The position numbers and the translations under genes are program-made. From NCBI GenBank assembly GCA_964370475.1, contig CAYJJI010000004.1:12184-76183 (forward strand): 64,000 nucleotides of DNA, given 5' to 3'. Position 1 is the first letter of the stretch; every line of letters begins with the position of its first letter. The notes under the pieces were generated by a model. The model worked only from the letters and a program-made list of their open reading frames with translations, did not search any database and was not told the origin of the DNA. Below, piece by piece: positions 7,501 to 16,609 of this stretch. The stretch is from CAYJCL01 sp964370475 (lineage in GTDB: Bacteria > Bacillota_I > Bacilli_A > RF39 > UBA660).

Positions 7501-9311
7501 GTAAAATAATAGGAATAGATTTAGGTACAACAAATAGTTGTGTCGCTGTTATGGAAGGTGGAGAAGCGAAAGTAATCCCTAACGCAGAAGGGAATCGTAC
7601 AACACCATCAGTAGTAGCAAAAAAAGGGACAGATGAATTAGTTGGAGAAACTGCAAAAAGACAAGCAGTAACTAATCCAAATACAGTTATATCTGTAAAA
7701 AGAAAAATCGGAACAACTGAAAAAGTTGAAATGGACGGAAAAAAATATACAGCTGAAGAAATAAGTGCAAAAATTTTAGGAAAATTAAAAGCAGATGCGG
7801 AAAGCTACTTGGGAGAGACTGTTACTAAAGCAGTAATTACAGTTCCAGCATACTTTAATGATGCAGAACGTCAAGCAACAAAAAATGCAGGTAAAATTGC
7901 TGGTTTAGAAGTTGAAAGAATAATCAACGAACCAACAGCAGCAGCGCTTGCTTACGGAATAGATAAACAAGATGATGCCCATACAATTTTAGTATATGAC
8001 TTAGGTGGAGGAACATTCGACGTATCAATCCTTGAATTAGGAGATGGAGTGTTCGAAGTTAAATCAACAAGCGGAAATAACCGTTTAGGTGGAGATGACT
8101 TTGATAAAAAAGTAATGGACTATATAGTTTCAGAATACAAAAAAGAATCAGGAATGGATTTATCTAAAGATAAAATGGCTATGCAACGTATTAAAGATGC
8201 AGCAGAAAAAGCTAAAAAAGATTTATCAGGAATGAGCACAACACAAATATCAATCCCATTCATCACACAAACAGAAGATGGACCTGGACATTTAGAATTA
8301 AGTTTAACTAAATCTAAATTTGAAGAATTATGTATGGATTTATTCGAATCTACATTAAAACCAATAAAAAATGCACTGAAAGATGCAAAAATGACATCAA
8401 AAGATATAGATAAAGTTATTTTAGTAGGTGGATCTACAAGAATTCCATATATCCAAGAATTAGTAAAAAAAGAATTAGGTAAAGAACCATCTAAAGGAGT
8501 AAATCCAGATGAAGTAGTTGCTATGGGAGCTGCAATACAAGGTGGAGTATTAACTGGAGAAGTTGATGACTTAGTATTATTAGATGTAACACCATTATCA
8601 CTTGGTATTGAAACTATGGGTAATGTAATGACTGTTTTAATTCCAAGAAATACAACAATCCCAACATCAAAATCACAAGTATTCTCAACAGCTGCAGATA
8701 ATCAACCAGCAGTAGATATCCATATCTTGCAAGGTGAAAGACCTATGGTACAAGATAATAAAACTTTAGGAAGATTCCAATTAAATAACATACCTCCAGC
8801 ACCAAGAGGAATACCTCAAATCGAAGTTAAATTTGATATTGATGCAAACGGTATTGTTAACGTAACAGCTAAAGATTTAGGAACTAATAAAGAACAAAGT
8901 ATCACAATCACAGCTAGCGGAGCGTTATCAGAAGAAGAAATAGAAAAAATGATGAAAGATGCAGAAGCTAATAAAGAAGCTGATGAATTAAGAAAAGAAG
9001 AAGCGGATTTAAGAAATGAATCTGATGGAATAATATTTGCGACTGAAAAAGCAATCAAAGACCTTGGAGACAAAGTTAGTGATGAAGATAAAACAGAAGC
9101 AGAAGAATTAATCAAAGTTCTTAAAGAAAAACTAGAGGGAACTGATTTAGAAGAAATTAAGAATGCAAAAGAAAAGCTAAATGAAAAAGCTATGGCTCTT
9201 GCTACAAAAGTTTACGAAGAAGCATCAAAATCAACAGTTGCAGAAAATGTTGAAGATGATGATCCTAAAGAAGAATCAGAAATCAAAGAAGCAAATTACG
9301 AAGAAAAATAA
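7497..9311 (+). CDS. dnaK: Hsp70 chaperone DnaK
   Basis: A 604-residue Hsp70. The actin-like ATPase begins GIDLGTTNSCVAV; the phosphate-2 and adenosine motifs (DLGGGTFDVSIL, GGSTRIPYIQ) and the interdomain linker VLLLDVTPLSLGIE (here DLVLLDVTPLSLGIETMG) are all present, followed by the substrate-binding domain and helical lid. The acidic tail ends in EEK. Works with DnaJ and GrpE in protein folding in the cytoplasm. Start overlaps the upstream gene (ATGA). An 11-bp hairpin follows the stop. Confidence 0.97.
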   Translation: MSKIIGIDLGTTNSCVAVMEGGEAKVIPNAEGNRTTPSVVAKKGTDELVGETAKRQAVTNPNTVISVKRKIGTTEKVEMDGKKYTAEEISAKILGKLKADAESYLGETVTKAVITVPAYFNDAERQATKNAGKIAGLEVERIINEPTAAALAYGIDKQDDAHTILVYDLGGGTFDVSILELGDGVFEVKSTSGNNRLGGDDFDKKVMDYIVSEYKKESGMDLSKDKMAMQRIKDAAEKAKKDLSGMSTTQISIPFITQTEDGPGHLELSLTKSKFEELCMDLFESTLKPIKNALKDAKMTSKDIDKVILVGGSTRIPYIQELVKKELGKEPSKGVNPDEVVAMGAAIQGGVLTGEVDDLVLLDVTPLSLGIETMGNVMTVLIPRNTTIPTSKSQVFSTAADNQPAVDIHILQGERPMVQDNKTLGRFQLNNIPPAPRGIPQIEVKFDIDANGIVNVTAKDLGTNKEQSITITASGALSEEEIEKMMKDAEANKEADELRKEEADLRNESDGIIFATEKAIKDLGDKVSDEDKTEAEELIKVLKEKLEGTDLEEIKNAKEKLNEKAMALATKVYEEASKSTVAENVEDDDPKEESEIKEANYEEK

Positions 9312-9314
9312 TAT

Positions 9315-9340
9315 AAAAGTTCTAGGAAACTAGAACTTTT
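9315..9340 (+). terminator. Hairpin between dnaK and pepF, weak terminator or processing site
   Basis: AAAAGTTCTAG (9315-9325), loop GAAA, CTAGAACTTTT (9330-9340): perfect 11-bp stem with a GNRA-type loop, but only four T that are part of the stem and no further T-tract. It may set a lower level of downstream pepF-dnaJ mRNA or protect the 3' end of the dnaK message. Confidence 0.6.
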
Positions 9341-9357
9341 ATCTAATAGGAGAAAAA

Positions 9358-11163
9358 ATGGAAGAATTAAAACCTAGAAGTGAAATAGATAATAAAAACA
9401 AATGGTCAATCAACGATTTATATGTAAGTGAAGAAAAATTCAATGAAAAATTAAATAATATCGAAAAATTAATCGAAAAAATAATTCAATTTAAAGAAAA
9501 TATAACAAAAAGTAGTGAATCGTTACTAAAGTTCATGGACATAGAAGAACAATTAGATCGTGAGATATCTACAGTTTATATTTATGCAAAAATGAAACTG
9601 GATGAAGATACTACAAATGACTCAAGTAAATCATTAATGGAAGATATGATAAAACTATATAGTAAAGTAATTGAAGCAGCAGCTTTTGGTAATCCAGAAA
9701 TTATTGCAGCAGGATATAATCTAATAAAAGAATATATAAAAGAAAACAAAGATTTAGAAAAATATTCATTCTATTTTGAACAAATGTTTAGATATGAAAA
9801 ACACACATTATCAAAAGAAGAAGAAGAATTACTATCAAAATTCACAAGCATTAATGATGCAGGTAAAACAATATATTATAATCTTTGTAATGCTGATATA
9901 GACCTTGGTACAATAGAAGATGAAGAAGGCAAAGAAGTTTCACTTACTCAATCAAACTATACTAAGTTTCTAAGAAGTGAAAATGATAAACTAAGAAAAT
10001 CAGCATTTCAAGGTATGTATAAATTTTATGAAAAACACATAAATACAATAAGTGAATGTTATAAAAATAAAGTAAAAGAAGAATACGTATACACTAAGAT
10101 GAGAAATTATAAATCATCATTAGAGAAAAGTCTATATAGTGATTCAATCGATTTATCTGTATATCAAAATTTAATTGATACAGTATCAAATAAAATTGAA
10201 GTAATTCATGAATATTTTAATTTCAAAAAAGAATTATTTGGATTATATAAAATGCACATGTACGATGCCTATTTAGAAATGAAAACAAGTAATGATTTAA
10301 CATATAGTTACGAAACTGCTAAAAATATTATAATGGAAGCATTAAAACCTTTAGGTGAAGAATACATTAAAGATATAGAAAAAGCATTTTTAGAAAATTG
10401 GATTGATGTATATCCTAACAAAGGTAAGAAGAGTGGAGCTTATAGTTGGGGAACTTACAAAACCAAACCATATATTTTACTTAACTATAATGAAACATTT
10501 GATGCTGTATCAACCGCAGCACATGAACTAGGTCATTCAATACATAGTCATTATTCTGATAAATATAATAATTACCATGAAGCTCAATATCCGATATTTT
10601 TAGCAGAAATTGCATCAACAGTTAATGAAGTTTTATTAAGTGAATACATGCTAAACAATACAGAAAATGAAGAAGAAAAAATATATTATATAAATAATTT
10701 ACTAGAATCAATTAAATCAACATTAGTTAGACAAACAATGTTTGCTGAATTCGAAATGTTGATTCACAACAAAGAACAAGAAGGAACTCCTCTAACAGAT
10801 AAAGTATTATCTGAAACATATTTTGATTTAATAAAAAAATATCATGGACCAGCTTTTGACTATGAAGACGATACAATTAAATATGAATGGGCAAGAATAC
10901 CACATTTTTATACATCGTTTTATGTATATAAATATGCAACAGGTATCTCAGCGGCATTCCAAATAGCTTATGACATATTAGAAGGAAAAGAAGGAGCTAA
11001 AGAAAAATATTTAAAATTTCTTTCATCAGGCGGTAGTGACTATCCATTAAATACTCTGAAAAAATGCGGAGTAGATATGTCATCTCCAGAACCAGTAGCT
11101 AAAACATTAGAAATATTCGAAGAAAAACTAAACAAGCTAAAAAAACTAACTAGAAAGAGGTAA
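9358..11163 (+). CDS. pepF: Oligoendopeptidase F (M3B metallopeptidase)
   Basis: A 601-residue cytoplasmic zinc peptidase that would degrade short peptides. The zinc motif is AAHELGHSIHSHYS (HExxH) with the downstream third ligand region AEIASTVNE, characteristic of the M3B family; length agrees with PepF (about 600). SD-like AGGAG precedes ATG 9358. It sits between dnaK and dnaJ, in the same direction, with 46 nt after dnaK and 6 nt before dnaJ, so it probably belongs to the heat-shock operon, where it could clear peptides released from misfolded proteins (inference). Confidence 0.93.
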   Translation: MEELKPRSEIDNKNKWSINDLYVSEEKFNEKLNNIEKLIEKIIQFKENITKSSESLLKFMDIEEQLDREISTVYIYAKMKLDEDTTNDSSKSLMEDMIKLYSKVIEAAAFGNPEIIAAGYNLIKEYIKENKDLEKYSFYFEQMFRYEKHTLSKEEEELLSKFTSINDAGKTIYYNLCNADIDLGTIEDEEGKEVSLTQSNYTKFLRSENDKLRKSAFQGMYKFYEKHINTISECYKNKVKEEYVYTKMRNYKSSLEKSLYSDSIDLSVYQNLIDTVSNKIEVIHEYFNFKKELFGLYKMHMYDAYLEMKTSNDLTYSYETAKNIIMEALKPLGEEYIKDIEKAFLENWIDVYPNKGKKSGAYSWGTYKTKPYILLNYNETFDAVSTAAHELGHSIHSHYSDKYNNYHEAQYPIFLAEIASTVNEVLLSEYMLNNTENEEEKIYYINNLLESIKSTLVRQTMFAEFEMLIHNKEQEGTPLTDKVLSETYFDLIKKYHGPAFDYEDDTIKYEWARIPHFYTSFYVYKYATGISAAFQIAYDILEGKEGAKEKYLKFLSSGGSDYPLNTLKKCGVDMSSPEPVAKTLEIFEEKLNKLKKLTRKR

Positions 11164-11169
11164 AACAAG

Positions 11170-12285
11170 TTGGCAAAAAAAGATTATTATGAAACATTAG
11201 GAGTAGATAAATCAGCTGACCAAGCAACAATAAAAAGTGCTTTCAGAAAGCTAGCAAAAAAATATCACCCTGATATAAATAAAGAACCAGATGCAGAAGC
11301 AAAGTTCAAAGAAATAGGGGAAGCATACTCGATATTAAGTGACGAACAAAAAAAAGCATCTTACGATCAATTTGGACATTCAGCATTTGAACAAGGCGGA
11401 GGTCATGGTAGTTATGGTGGATTTGATCCTAATGATATAGATCTTGGAAGTATTTTCGGAGATCTGTTTGGTGGAGGATTTAACTTCGGCGGATTCGGAG
11501 GAAGTCGTGGAAGAAAAAATGGACCACAAAAAGGAGCGGATCTTCTAGTACGAGTAAATCTGTCATTTGAAGAAGCAGTTCACGGTTGTGAAAAATCAAT
11601 AGATCTAGATCTAAATACAACATGTGATAAATGTGACGGAAAAGGTGGATTTGATGTAACATCGTGTTCAACTTGTGGAGGATCAGGACAAGTAGTTACA
11701 CAACAAAGAACAATGTTTGGTGTATTCCAAAGTGCAACGACATGTCCAGATTGCGGTGGAGCAGGAAAAACATATAAAGAAAAATGCTCTGAATGTCGTG
11801 GCAAAGGTTCCGTAATTAAAAACAAAGAAATTGAAATAAAAGTGCCAGAAGGTGTAGACACTGGTCATCAATTAAGAATAACAGGTAAAGGAAGTAGTGG
11901 AATCAATGGCGGTAAAAATGGTGACATTTACTTTGAATTCAAAGTAAAAGAACATCCATTATTTGAACGTTCGAACAACGATATAACAATAGAACTTCCA
12001 TTAACTATAACAGAAGCAATTTTTGGAACTAAAAAAGAAATCCCAACAATTCATGGAAATCTTATGTTAGATATAGATTCAGGAACTCAAACTAATGATA
12101 AATATCGTATCAAAGGTAAAGGTGTAAAAGATCCAAATAGTTCAAGATATGGTGATATGTATGTAATAGCTAAAGTTATTACACCAACAAAACTAAGCAG
12201 TAAACAAAAAAATATCTTAAAAGAACTAAAAGAAACAGATCTAGATGGTGAATCAGAGTTCAAAAAGTTCAATAAATATTTATAA
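11170..12285 (+). CDS. dnaJ: Chaperone DnaJ (Hsp40, class I)
   Basis: A 371-residue class I Hsp40. J domain with the HPD tripeptide (KKYHPDINKE), a Gly/Phe-rich segment, four zinc-finger CxxCxGxG repeats (CDKCDGKG, CSTCGGSG, CPDCGGAG, CSECRGKG), then the C-terminal substrate-binding domains. It stimulates DnaK ATPase. The start is TTG 11170, six bases after the pepF stop with AGAGG at 11156-11160. Its stop overlaps the next ATG by one base (TAATG). Confidence 0.95.
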   Translation: MAKKDYYETLGVDKSADQATIKSAFRKLAKKYHPDINKEPDAEAKFKEIGEAYSILSDEQKKASYDQFGHSAFEQGGGHGSYGGFDPNDIDLGSIFGDLFGGGFNFGGFGGSRGRKNGPQKGADLLVRVNLSFEEAVHGCEKSIDLDLNTTCDKCDGKGGFDVTSCSTCGGSGQVVTQQRTMFGVFQSATTCPDCGGAGKTYKEKCSECRGKGSVIKNKEIEIKVPEGVDTGHQLRITGKGSSGINGGKNGDIYFEFKVKEHPLFERSNNDITIELPLTITEAIFGTKKEIPTIHGNLMLDIDSGTQTNDKYRIKGKGVKDPNSSRYGDMYVIAKVITPTKLSSKQKNILKELKETDLDGESEFKKFNKYL

Positions 12286-12740
12286 TGAAAATTCAACTTA
12301 CATCATTAAATATTGAAACATTTAATTCTAAGAACGAAGAACATTTAAAATATTTAAAAGAACTTATTAATGACCAAACTATTAAAGAAAGATTCACTGG
12401 TCTAAATTTGAAAATAAAAAAAGAAAGCAAAGAATTCGAACTAGATAGAGGATACTTAGTTTCGATTGAAGATAAAATAATAGGATATGTAGGAATAAGT
12501 AATATTAACTTACACAATCAAATATACTTAAGAATAACAATTAGAAATCAATATAGAAATAGAGGGTTAGCAACTGAAACTTTAAATGAAATTTCAGAAT
12601 ATCTAACTACTAAATATGATTTAGAAAGTATTAGATTAGTTATAGCAAAAGATAATATATCATCATTAAAAAGTGCTTCAAAATCAGGATTTACTTGGAT
12701 AGAAAATGATATCTATGCTTTCAAAAAAACAAGGATTTAA
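12285..12740 (+). CDS. GNAT family N-acetyltransferase
   Basis: A 151-residue acetyltransferase with the acetyl-CoA pyrophosphate loop QYRNRGLAT at about 89-97 and a C-terminal strand pattern (IRLVIAKDNISSLKSASKSGF) typical of RimJ/RimL-like GNATs that act on amines or protein N termini. The substrate is unknown. Start ATG overlaps the dnaJ stop by one base, so it is the last gene of the heat-shock operon. Its stop lies in the centre of a perfect bidirectional terminator. Confidence 0.8.
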   Translation: MKIQLTSLNIETFNSKNEEHLKYLKELINDQTIKERFTGLNLKIKKESKEFELDRGYLVSIEDKIIGYVGISNINLHNQIYLRITIRNQYRNRGLATETLNEISEYLTTKYDLESIRLVIAKDNISSLKSASKSGFTWIENDIYAFKKTRI

Positions 12741-12757
12741 TTAAATCCTTGTTTTTT
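12724..12757. terminator. Bidirectional terminator, perfect 34-nt palindrome
   Basis: The sequence is a perfect inverted repeat centred between 12740 and 12741, with six A on the left and six T on the right. It contains the TAA stops of both convergent genes (12738-12740 on plus, 12737-12739 on minus), which overlap each other by 4 nt. Confidence 0.92.
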
Positions 12758-13285
12758 ATTGAGACAAAATTCATTTTTACTACTATCTCCTAAATTTAAA
12801 AATGTATTATCTAAATTATTTATCAAATCTAAAAATAATAAAGAAATAGCTCGATTATGTCCTCTATCAGTATTAAAAGCCATAACGAATTCAACATCAC
12901 TAGCAGAACTACATATAAATTTAAATCCTACTTTATTTCTTAAAATTATAAGAACGTTACATTCTAAATTTTCGTTCCATTCATCACTTATTAAAATTAC
13001 TTCGCTAGAACTAATAAAATGATTAAAACCGTTAGAGTTTGCTTCAACATCACATAACTTAGTAAAAAATAAATTAAAAGTTTCAATAACTACCGGACTT
13101 AAAAATTCATCAGTTAATAATACTTCATTACTTTTACTATTATTATAAAAATTAAAATAAACATCACCGTTACGACTTTGTTTTAAACTAACAACAATAT
13201 TTTCACCTTTGAAAAAATATTCGTAATCGCTTCCAAATATTCCACCATTATAATCTTCTCTAAAAAAATCTGTAATAACGTTCAT
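12737..13285 (-). CDS. Uncharacterised soluble protein
   Basis: A 182-residue protein without signal peptide or membrane segment, and no motif I recognise. It has alternating hydrophobic strands (NIVVSLKQS, VYFNFYNN, VLLTDEF, VILISDEW, VLIILRN, FKFICS) suggesting a beta-rich or alpha/beta fold, then a helical segment RAISLLFLDLINNL. Start ATG at 13285 (complement) is preceded by AGGTGG and an extended -10 promoter. It is convergent with the GNAT gene. It is not operonic with typA, because a terminator separates them. Confidence 0.7.
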   Translation of the reverse strand: MNVITDFFREDYNGGIFGSDYEYFFKGENIVVSLKQSRNGDVYFNFYNNSKSNEVLLTDEFLSPVVIETFNLFFTKLCDVEANSNGFNHFISSSEVILISDEWNENLECNVLIILRNKVGFKFICSSASDVEFVMAFNTDRGHNRAISLLFLDLINNLDNTFLNLGDSSKNEFCLNKKQGFN

Positions 13286-13301
13286 AATACCACCTAAAGA
13301 G

Positions 13302-13310
13302 ATTATATCA
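13302..13310 (-). promoter_or_regulatory. Extended -10 promoter for the 13285 gene
   Basis: On the minus strand TGATATAAT, directly after the T-tract of the typA terminator; the start codon follows 16 nt after the -10 box with AGGTGG between. Confidence 0.7.
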
Positions 13311-13312
13311 CG

Positions 13313-13339
13313 AAAAAAGAAAAGTTATTTAACTTTTCT
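13313..13339 (-). terminator. Terminator of typA
   Basis: On the minus strand AGAAAAGTT (complement of 13331-13339), 4-nt loop, AACTTTTCT, then six T (complement of 13313-13318). The typA stop codon (13325-13327) lies at the loop. Confidence 0.82.
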
Positions 13340-15127
13340 ATTTCTTTCATTTGGATCTAATATTTTTTTACGAAGTCTAATTTCAGCAGGAGTAATTTCA
13401 ACATATTCATCATCTTCAATAAACTCTAAAGCTTCTTCTAAACTAAATACTTTAGGTCTAATTAAGTTAATTGCTTCATCAGCTCCAGAAGAACGAGTAT
13501 TTGTTAATTGCTTGTTCTTACAAGGATTAACATTTAAATCATTATCACGGTTATTAATTCCGATTATCATACCCACATAAACATCAGTAGCAGGATTAAT
13601 AATCATAGTACCACGTTCTTGTAAGTTAAATAATGAATATCCTAAAGCTTTACCACTTTCCATAGAAACTAATACACCATTCTTACGTCCACTAATAACT
13701 CCAACATAAGGTTTATAAGTATCAAAACTTCTAACCATTATACCTTCACCCTTAGTATTAGTAATAAATGCACTTCTATATCCAATTAACCCTCTAGTAG
13801 GAGCAGAGAACTCTAAATGAGTATATCCTTCTTCATTAGTAGTCATTATCTCCAACATTGCTTTACGCTCTTGTAAATCACTAATAACAGTACTAGCAAA
13901 ATCACTTGGAGTATTAACTATAACTTTTTCAAAAGGTTCACATTTAGTACCATCTATTTCTTGAAATAAAACTTCTGGTTTAGATACACTAAGTTCATAA
14001 CCTTCACGTCTCATATTTTCAAGTAATATAGATAAATGTAATTCACCACGTCCAGATACTTTATATCCATCAGTTCCATCTAATTCTTCAACTAATAAAC
14101 CAACATTAGTTTCTAATTCTTTTTCTAATCTTTCTTTGATGTGTCTAGTAGTTAAAAACTTACCACTTTTCCCAACAAAAGGAGAATTATTTACTAAAAA
14201 ATTCATAGATAGAGTAGGTCTTTCAATAATAATAGGAGCTAAAGGATCGATAACATCTTTAGTATTAATTGTATCTCCTATAGATATATCATTACATCCA
14301 GCTACTATTACGATATCACCATAATAAGCAACATCTTTTTCTACACGTTTAATTCCTTCATTAACAAACAATTTACTAACTCTAAACGAACTAGTAGAAC
14401 CATCATTTCTTACTAAAGTAACAGTTTCACCATTTTTAATTTTACCTTTAGTAACACGTCCAATACCTAAACGACCTATAAAAGAATCATAATCCAAAGA
14501 AGATATTTGTAATTGTAAATTATCATCTTCACTACCTTTATAAGCTTCAGTTTGTTTTAACACAGTTTCAAGTAAAGGATTAATATTAGTTGATTCATCT
14601 TCAATATTATATTTAGCAATACCATCTCTAGCAACACCATATATAATAGGGAAGTCTAATTGCTCATCAGTAGCATTCAACTCCATAAACAAATCAAAAG
14701 TCATATCAACAACTTCTTGAGCTCTTGCATCTTTCTTATCAATTTTATTAATAAATAAAATTGGTTTAAGATTTTGTTCTAAAGCTTTCTTTAAAACGAA
14801 TCTAGTTTGAGGCATAGGCCCTTCGCTACTATCAACGATTAATACAACTGTATCTACAGTTTTAATAATTCTTTCAACTTCTGAACTGAAATCAGCATGA
14901 CCAGGAGTATCAACTATATTAATTTTATAATCGTTATAACGAATAGCACAGTTTTTAGCATAGATTGTGATACCTCTTTCTCTTTCGATATCATCGCTAT
15001 CCATTACACAATCTACAACTTCTTCATTAGCTCTAAAAACACCGTTTTGATCAAGTAGGGCATCTACCAAAGTACTTTTCCCTGCATCTACGTGTGCTAC
15101 TACAGCAATATTAATAATCTTTTCCAT
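13325..15127 (-). CDS. typA: Translational GTPase TypA/BipA
   Basis: A 600-residue ribosome-associated GTPase. G1 is AHVDAGKSTL near residue 9, switch II DTPGHADF, and NKID for guanine specificity; these are followed by EF-Tu domain 2-like, EF-G III/V-like and the TypA-specific C-terminal domain (TRGLIGYRSAF, TDVYVGMIIG, IEDDEYVEITP). Length fits the family. It acts on the 50S subunit in assembly and stress or cold adaptation. Start ATG 15127 (complement) is preceded by AGGAAG. Monocistronic with its own terminator. Confidence 0.96.
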   Translation of the reverse strand: MEKIINIAVVAHVDAGKSTLVDALLDQNGVFRANEEVVDCVMDSDDIERERGITIYAKNCAIRYNDYKINIVDTPGHADFSSEVERIIKTVDTVVLIVDSSEGPMPQTRFVLKKALEQNLKPILFINKIDKKDARAQEVVDMTFDLFMELNATDEQLDFPIIYGVARDGIAKYNIEDESTNINPLLETVLKQTEAYKGSEDDNLQLQISSLDYDSFIGRLGIGRVTKGKIKNGETVTLVRNDGSTSSFRVSKLFVNEGIKRVEKDVAYYGDIVIVAGCNDISIGDTINTKDVIDPLAPIIIERPTLSMNFLVNNSPFVGKSGKFLTTRHIKERLEKELETNVGLLVEELDGTDGYKVSGRGELHLSILLENMRREGYELSVSKPEVLFQEIDGTKCEPFEKVIVNTPSDFASTVISDLQERKAMLEIMTTNEEGYTHLEFSAPTRGLIGYRSAFITNTKGEGIMVRSFDTYKPYVGVISGRKNGVLVSMESGKALGYSLFNLQERGTMIINPATDVYVGMIIGINNRDNDLNVNPCKNKQLTNTRSSGADEAINLIRPKVFSLEEALEFIEDDEYVEITPAEIRLRKKILDPNERNRKVK

Positions 15128-15248
15128 TTAAATCACTACTTCCTAAAAAGACACTATCAAAGATATTACTATATAATTACAAAAAAAGCAAGTAATATCG
15201 CCATTAATCTTCTAATAATAGATTATATTATAAAACTATTTCTTTTCT

Positions 15249-15277
15249 TTGACATTTTATGTATAAATTGATATACT
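15249..15277 (+). promoter_or_regulatory. Promoter of the 15302 surface-protein gene
   Basis: TTGACA (15249-15254), 17-nt spacer, TATACT (15272-15277). AGAGGTG then ATG follow within 25 nt. Confidence 0.78.
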
Positions 15278-15301
15278 TAATTAACATAGAGGTGTAAATA
15301 A

Positions 15302-16531
15302 ATGAGTAAAAAATATAAACATGTGTTAATGTCTTTATTAGTACTAATTATATTAACTATATATATAGGTTTTGACTATCAAAACTATCTAAGCGAAGCT
15401 GTAAATACCAGCGAAAGACTGCTAGTATTACCTAGTAGTGACATAAACGTAAGCTATTTATCAGGAAATGAAATAGACTACACAAAAAATGCAGTAACAA
15501 AAATTTTTACAGTTACTAATACGAAATCAGAACCAATTAATTGGAATATAAATTTAGTTAATACAGTAGAACTATCCGAACAAAAAACAGCTACAATAAA
15601 AATTCAAGAAAATGGATTAGTTATTTATGAAGAATTAATAACTTTAGATAGCTATAATGAATTAATGAATAATATAACTTTAGAAAGTAATATTACTAAT
15701 GAATATATTATAAGTATTGAATGTCAAAATATCGAAACTACTGGTAAAATACATATTAATACTATTAATGAAACGAAAAATGAATTAGCTAATAAAATAT
15801 TGTCTAATAACAAAGTAGAACAATTAACAACTGTAGTAGGAGAGTTATCTACTACTGAAGAAGGTCTAATAAAAGGAATTGATGAGTATAAAGAAACTTA
15901 TTATTTTAGAGGAATATCAAATAATAACTATGTTTCATTTGCAAATTACAACTGGCGTATTGTTAGAATAGAAGGTAATGGTAACGTAAAACTTATATTA
16001 GATGAAGAACTAGGTGATTTAAATTCATTTTATAGCAAAGATAGCCTAATATATGATGAATCAAATGCATATGTGATCTTAAATGAGTGGTATAACGAAA
16101 TATTAAAAGAATACGACGAAAAATTAGACCCAATGAACATAGTTACTGAAGAAACATTAAGTTCTACTAACTACTATGCATCATACGATCGACTAAACAA
16201 AGAAGATTATACAATCAATCCAACAGGAACAGAATCAACATCAAAAATTGGTTTAATAAGTGTTGATGAAATTATCTATGCTGGTGGTAGCATAGGTGAA
16301 GAAAACGAAAATTTTTATTTAGCTGATGATCTTAATATAAATTATATAGCAACAAATACACTGTTAAATAAAAATACAAGCAACAACATATATGTTTTAA
16401 ATACTAAGACAGGTAGTGTAGTGACATATAATGCAGCATATGACACAAACCTAAGACCGGTAATAAGTATTAATGATAAAATAGAAGTATCAGGTAACGG
16501 AACACCAACTGACCCATACGTACTAAAATAA
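15302..16531 (+). CDS. Putative extracytoplasmic/surface protein
   Basis: A 409-residue protein with a short basic N terminus and one hydrophobic segment (about 8-27), so it is exported or anchored. Residues about 55-165 look like a beta-sandwich. The middle has YYFRG...NYVSFANYNWRIVRIEGNG, a segment that recurs in surface proteins of gut Firmicutes and in proteins associated with type IV pilin-like loci, and the C terminus ends GTPTDPYVLK. Ser/Asn/Thr-rich, no cysteine pair, no LPxTG motif. Function unknown. Own promoter and a terminator that contains the stop codon. Confidence 0.7.
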   Translation: MSKKYKHVLMSLLVLIILTIYIGFDYQNYLSEAVNTSERLLVLPSSDINVSYLSGNEIDYTKNAVTKIFTVTNTKSEPINWNINLVNTVELSEQKTATIKIQENGLVIYEELITLDSYNELMNNITLESNITNEYIISIECQNIETTGKIHINTINETKNELANKILSNNKVEQLTTVVGELSTTEEGLIKGIDEYKETYYFRGISNNNYVSFANYNWRIVRIEGNGNVKLILDEELGDLNSFYSKDSLIYDESNAYVILNEWYNEILKEYDEKLDPMNIVTEETLSSTNYYASYDRLNKEDYTINPTGTESTSKIGLISVDEIIYAGGSIGEENENFYLADDLNINYIATNTLLNKNTSNNIYVLNTKTGSVVTYNAAYDTNLRPVISINDKIEVSGNGTPTDPYVLK

Positions 16532-16558
16532 TTGTCAACAATTGTCAATTATTTTTTT
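16527..16558 (+). terminator. Intrinsic terminator after the 15302 gene
   Basis: AATAATTG pairs with CAATTATT over an 11-nt loop, followed by a T-tract; the TAA stop is inside the 5' arm. Confidence 0.75.
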
Positions 16559-16609
16559 TTTGACAAATTTCTATTAATAATATGATAAAATAAATATGTG
16601 GTGATAACT

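Noticed and set aside
12759..13022. Open frame on the plus strand opposite the 13285 minus-strand gene
   Set aside because: The minus-strand frame has a promoter, ribosome site and a terminator-embedded stop; the plus frame has none of these.
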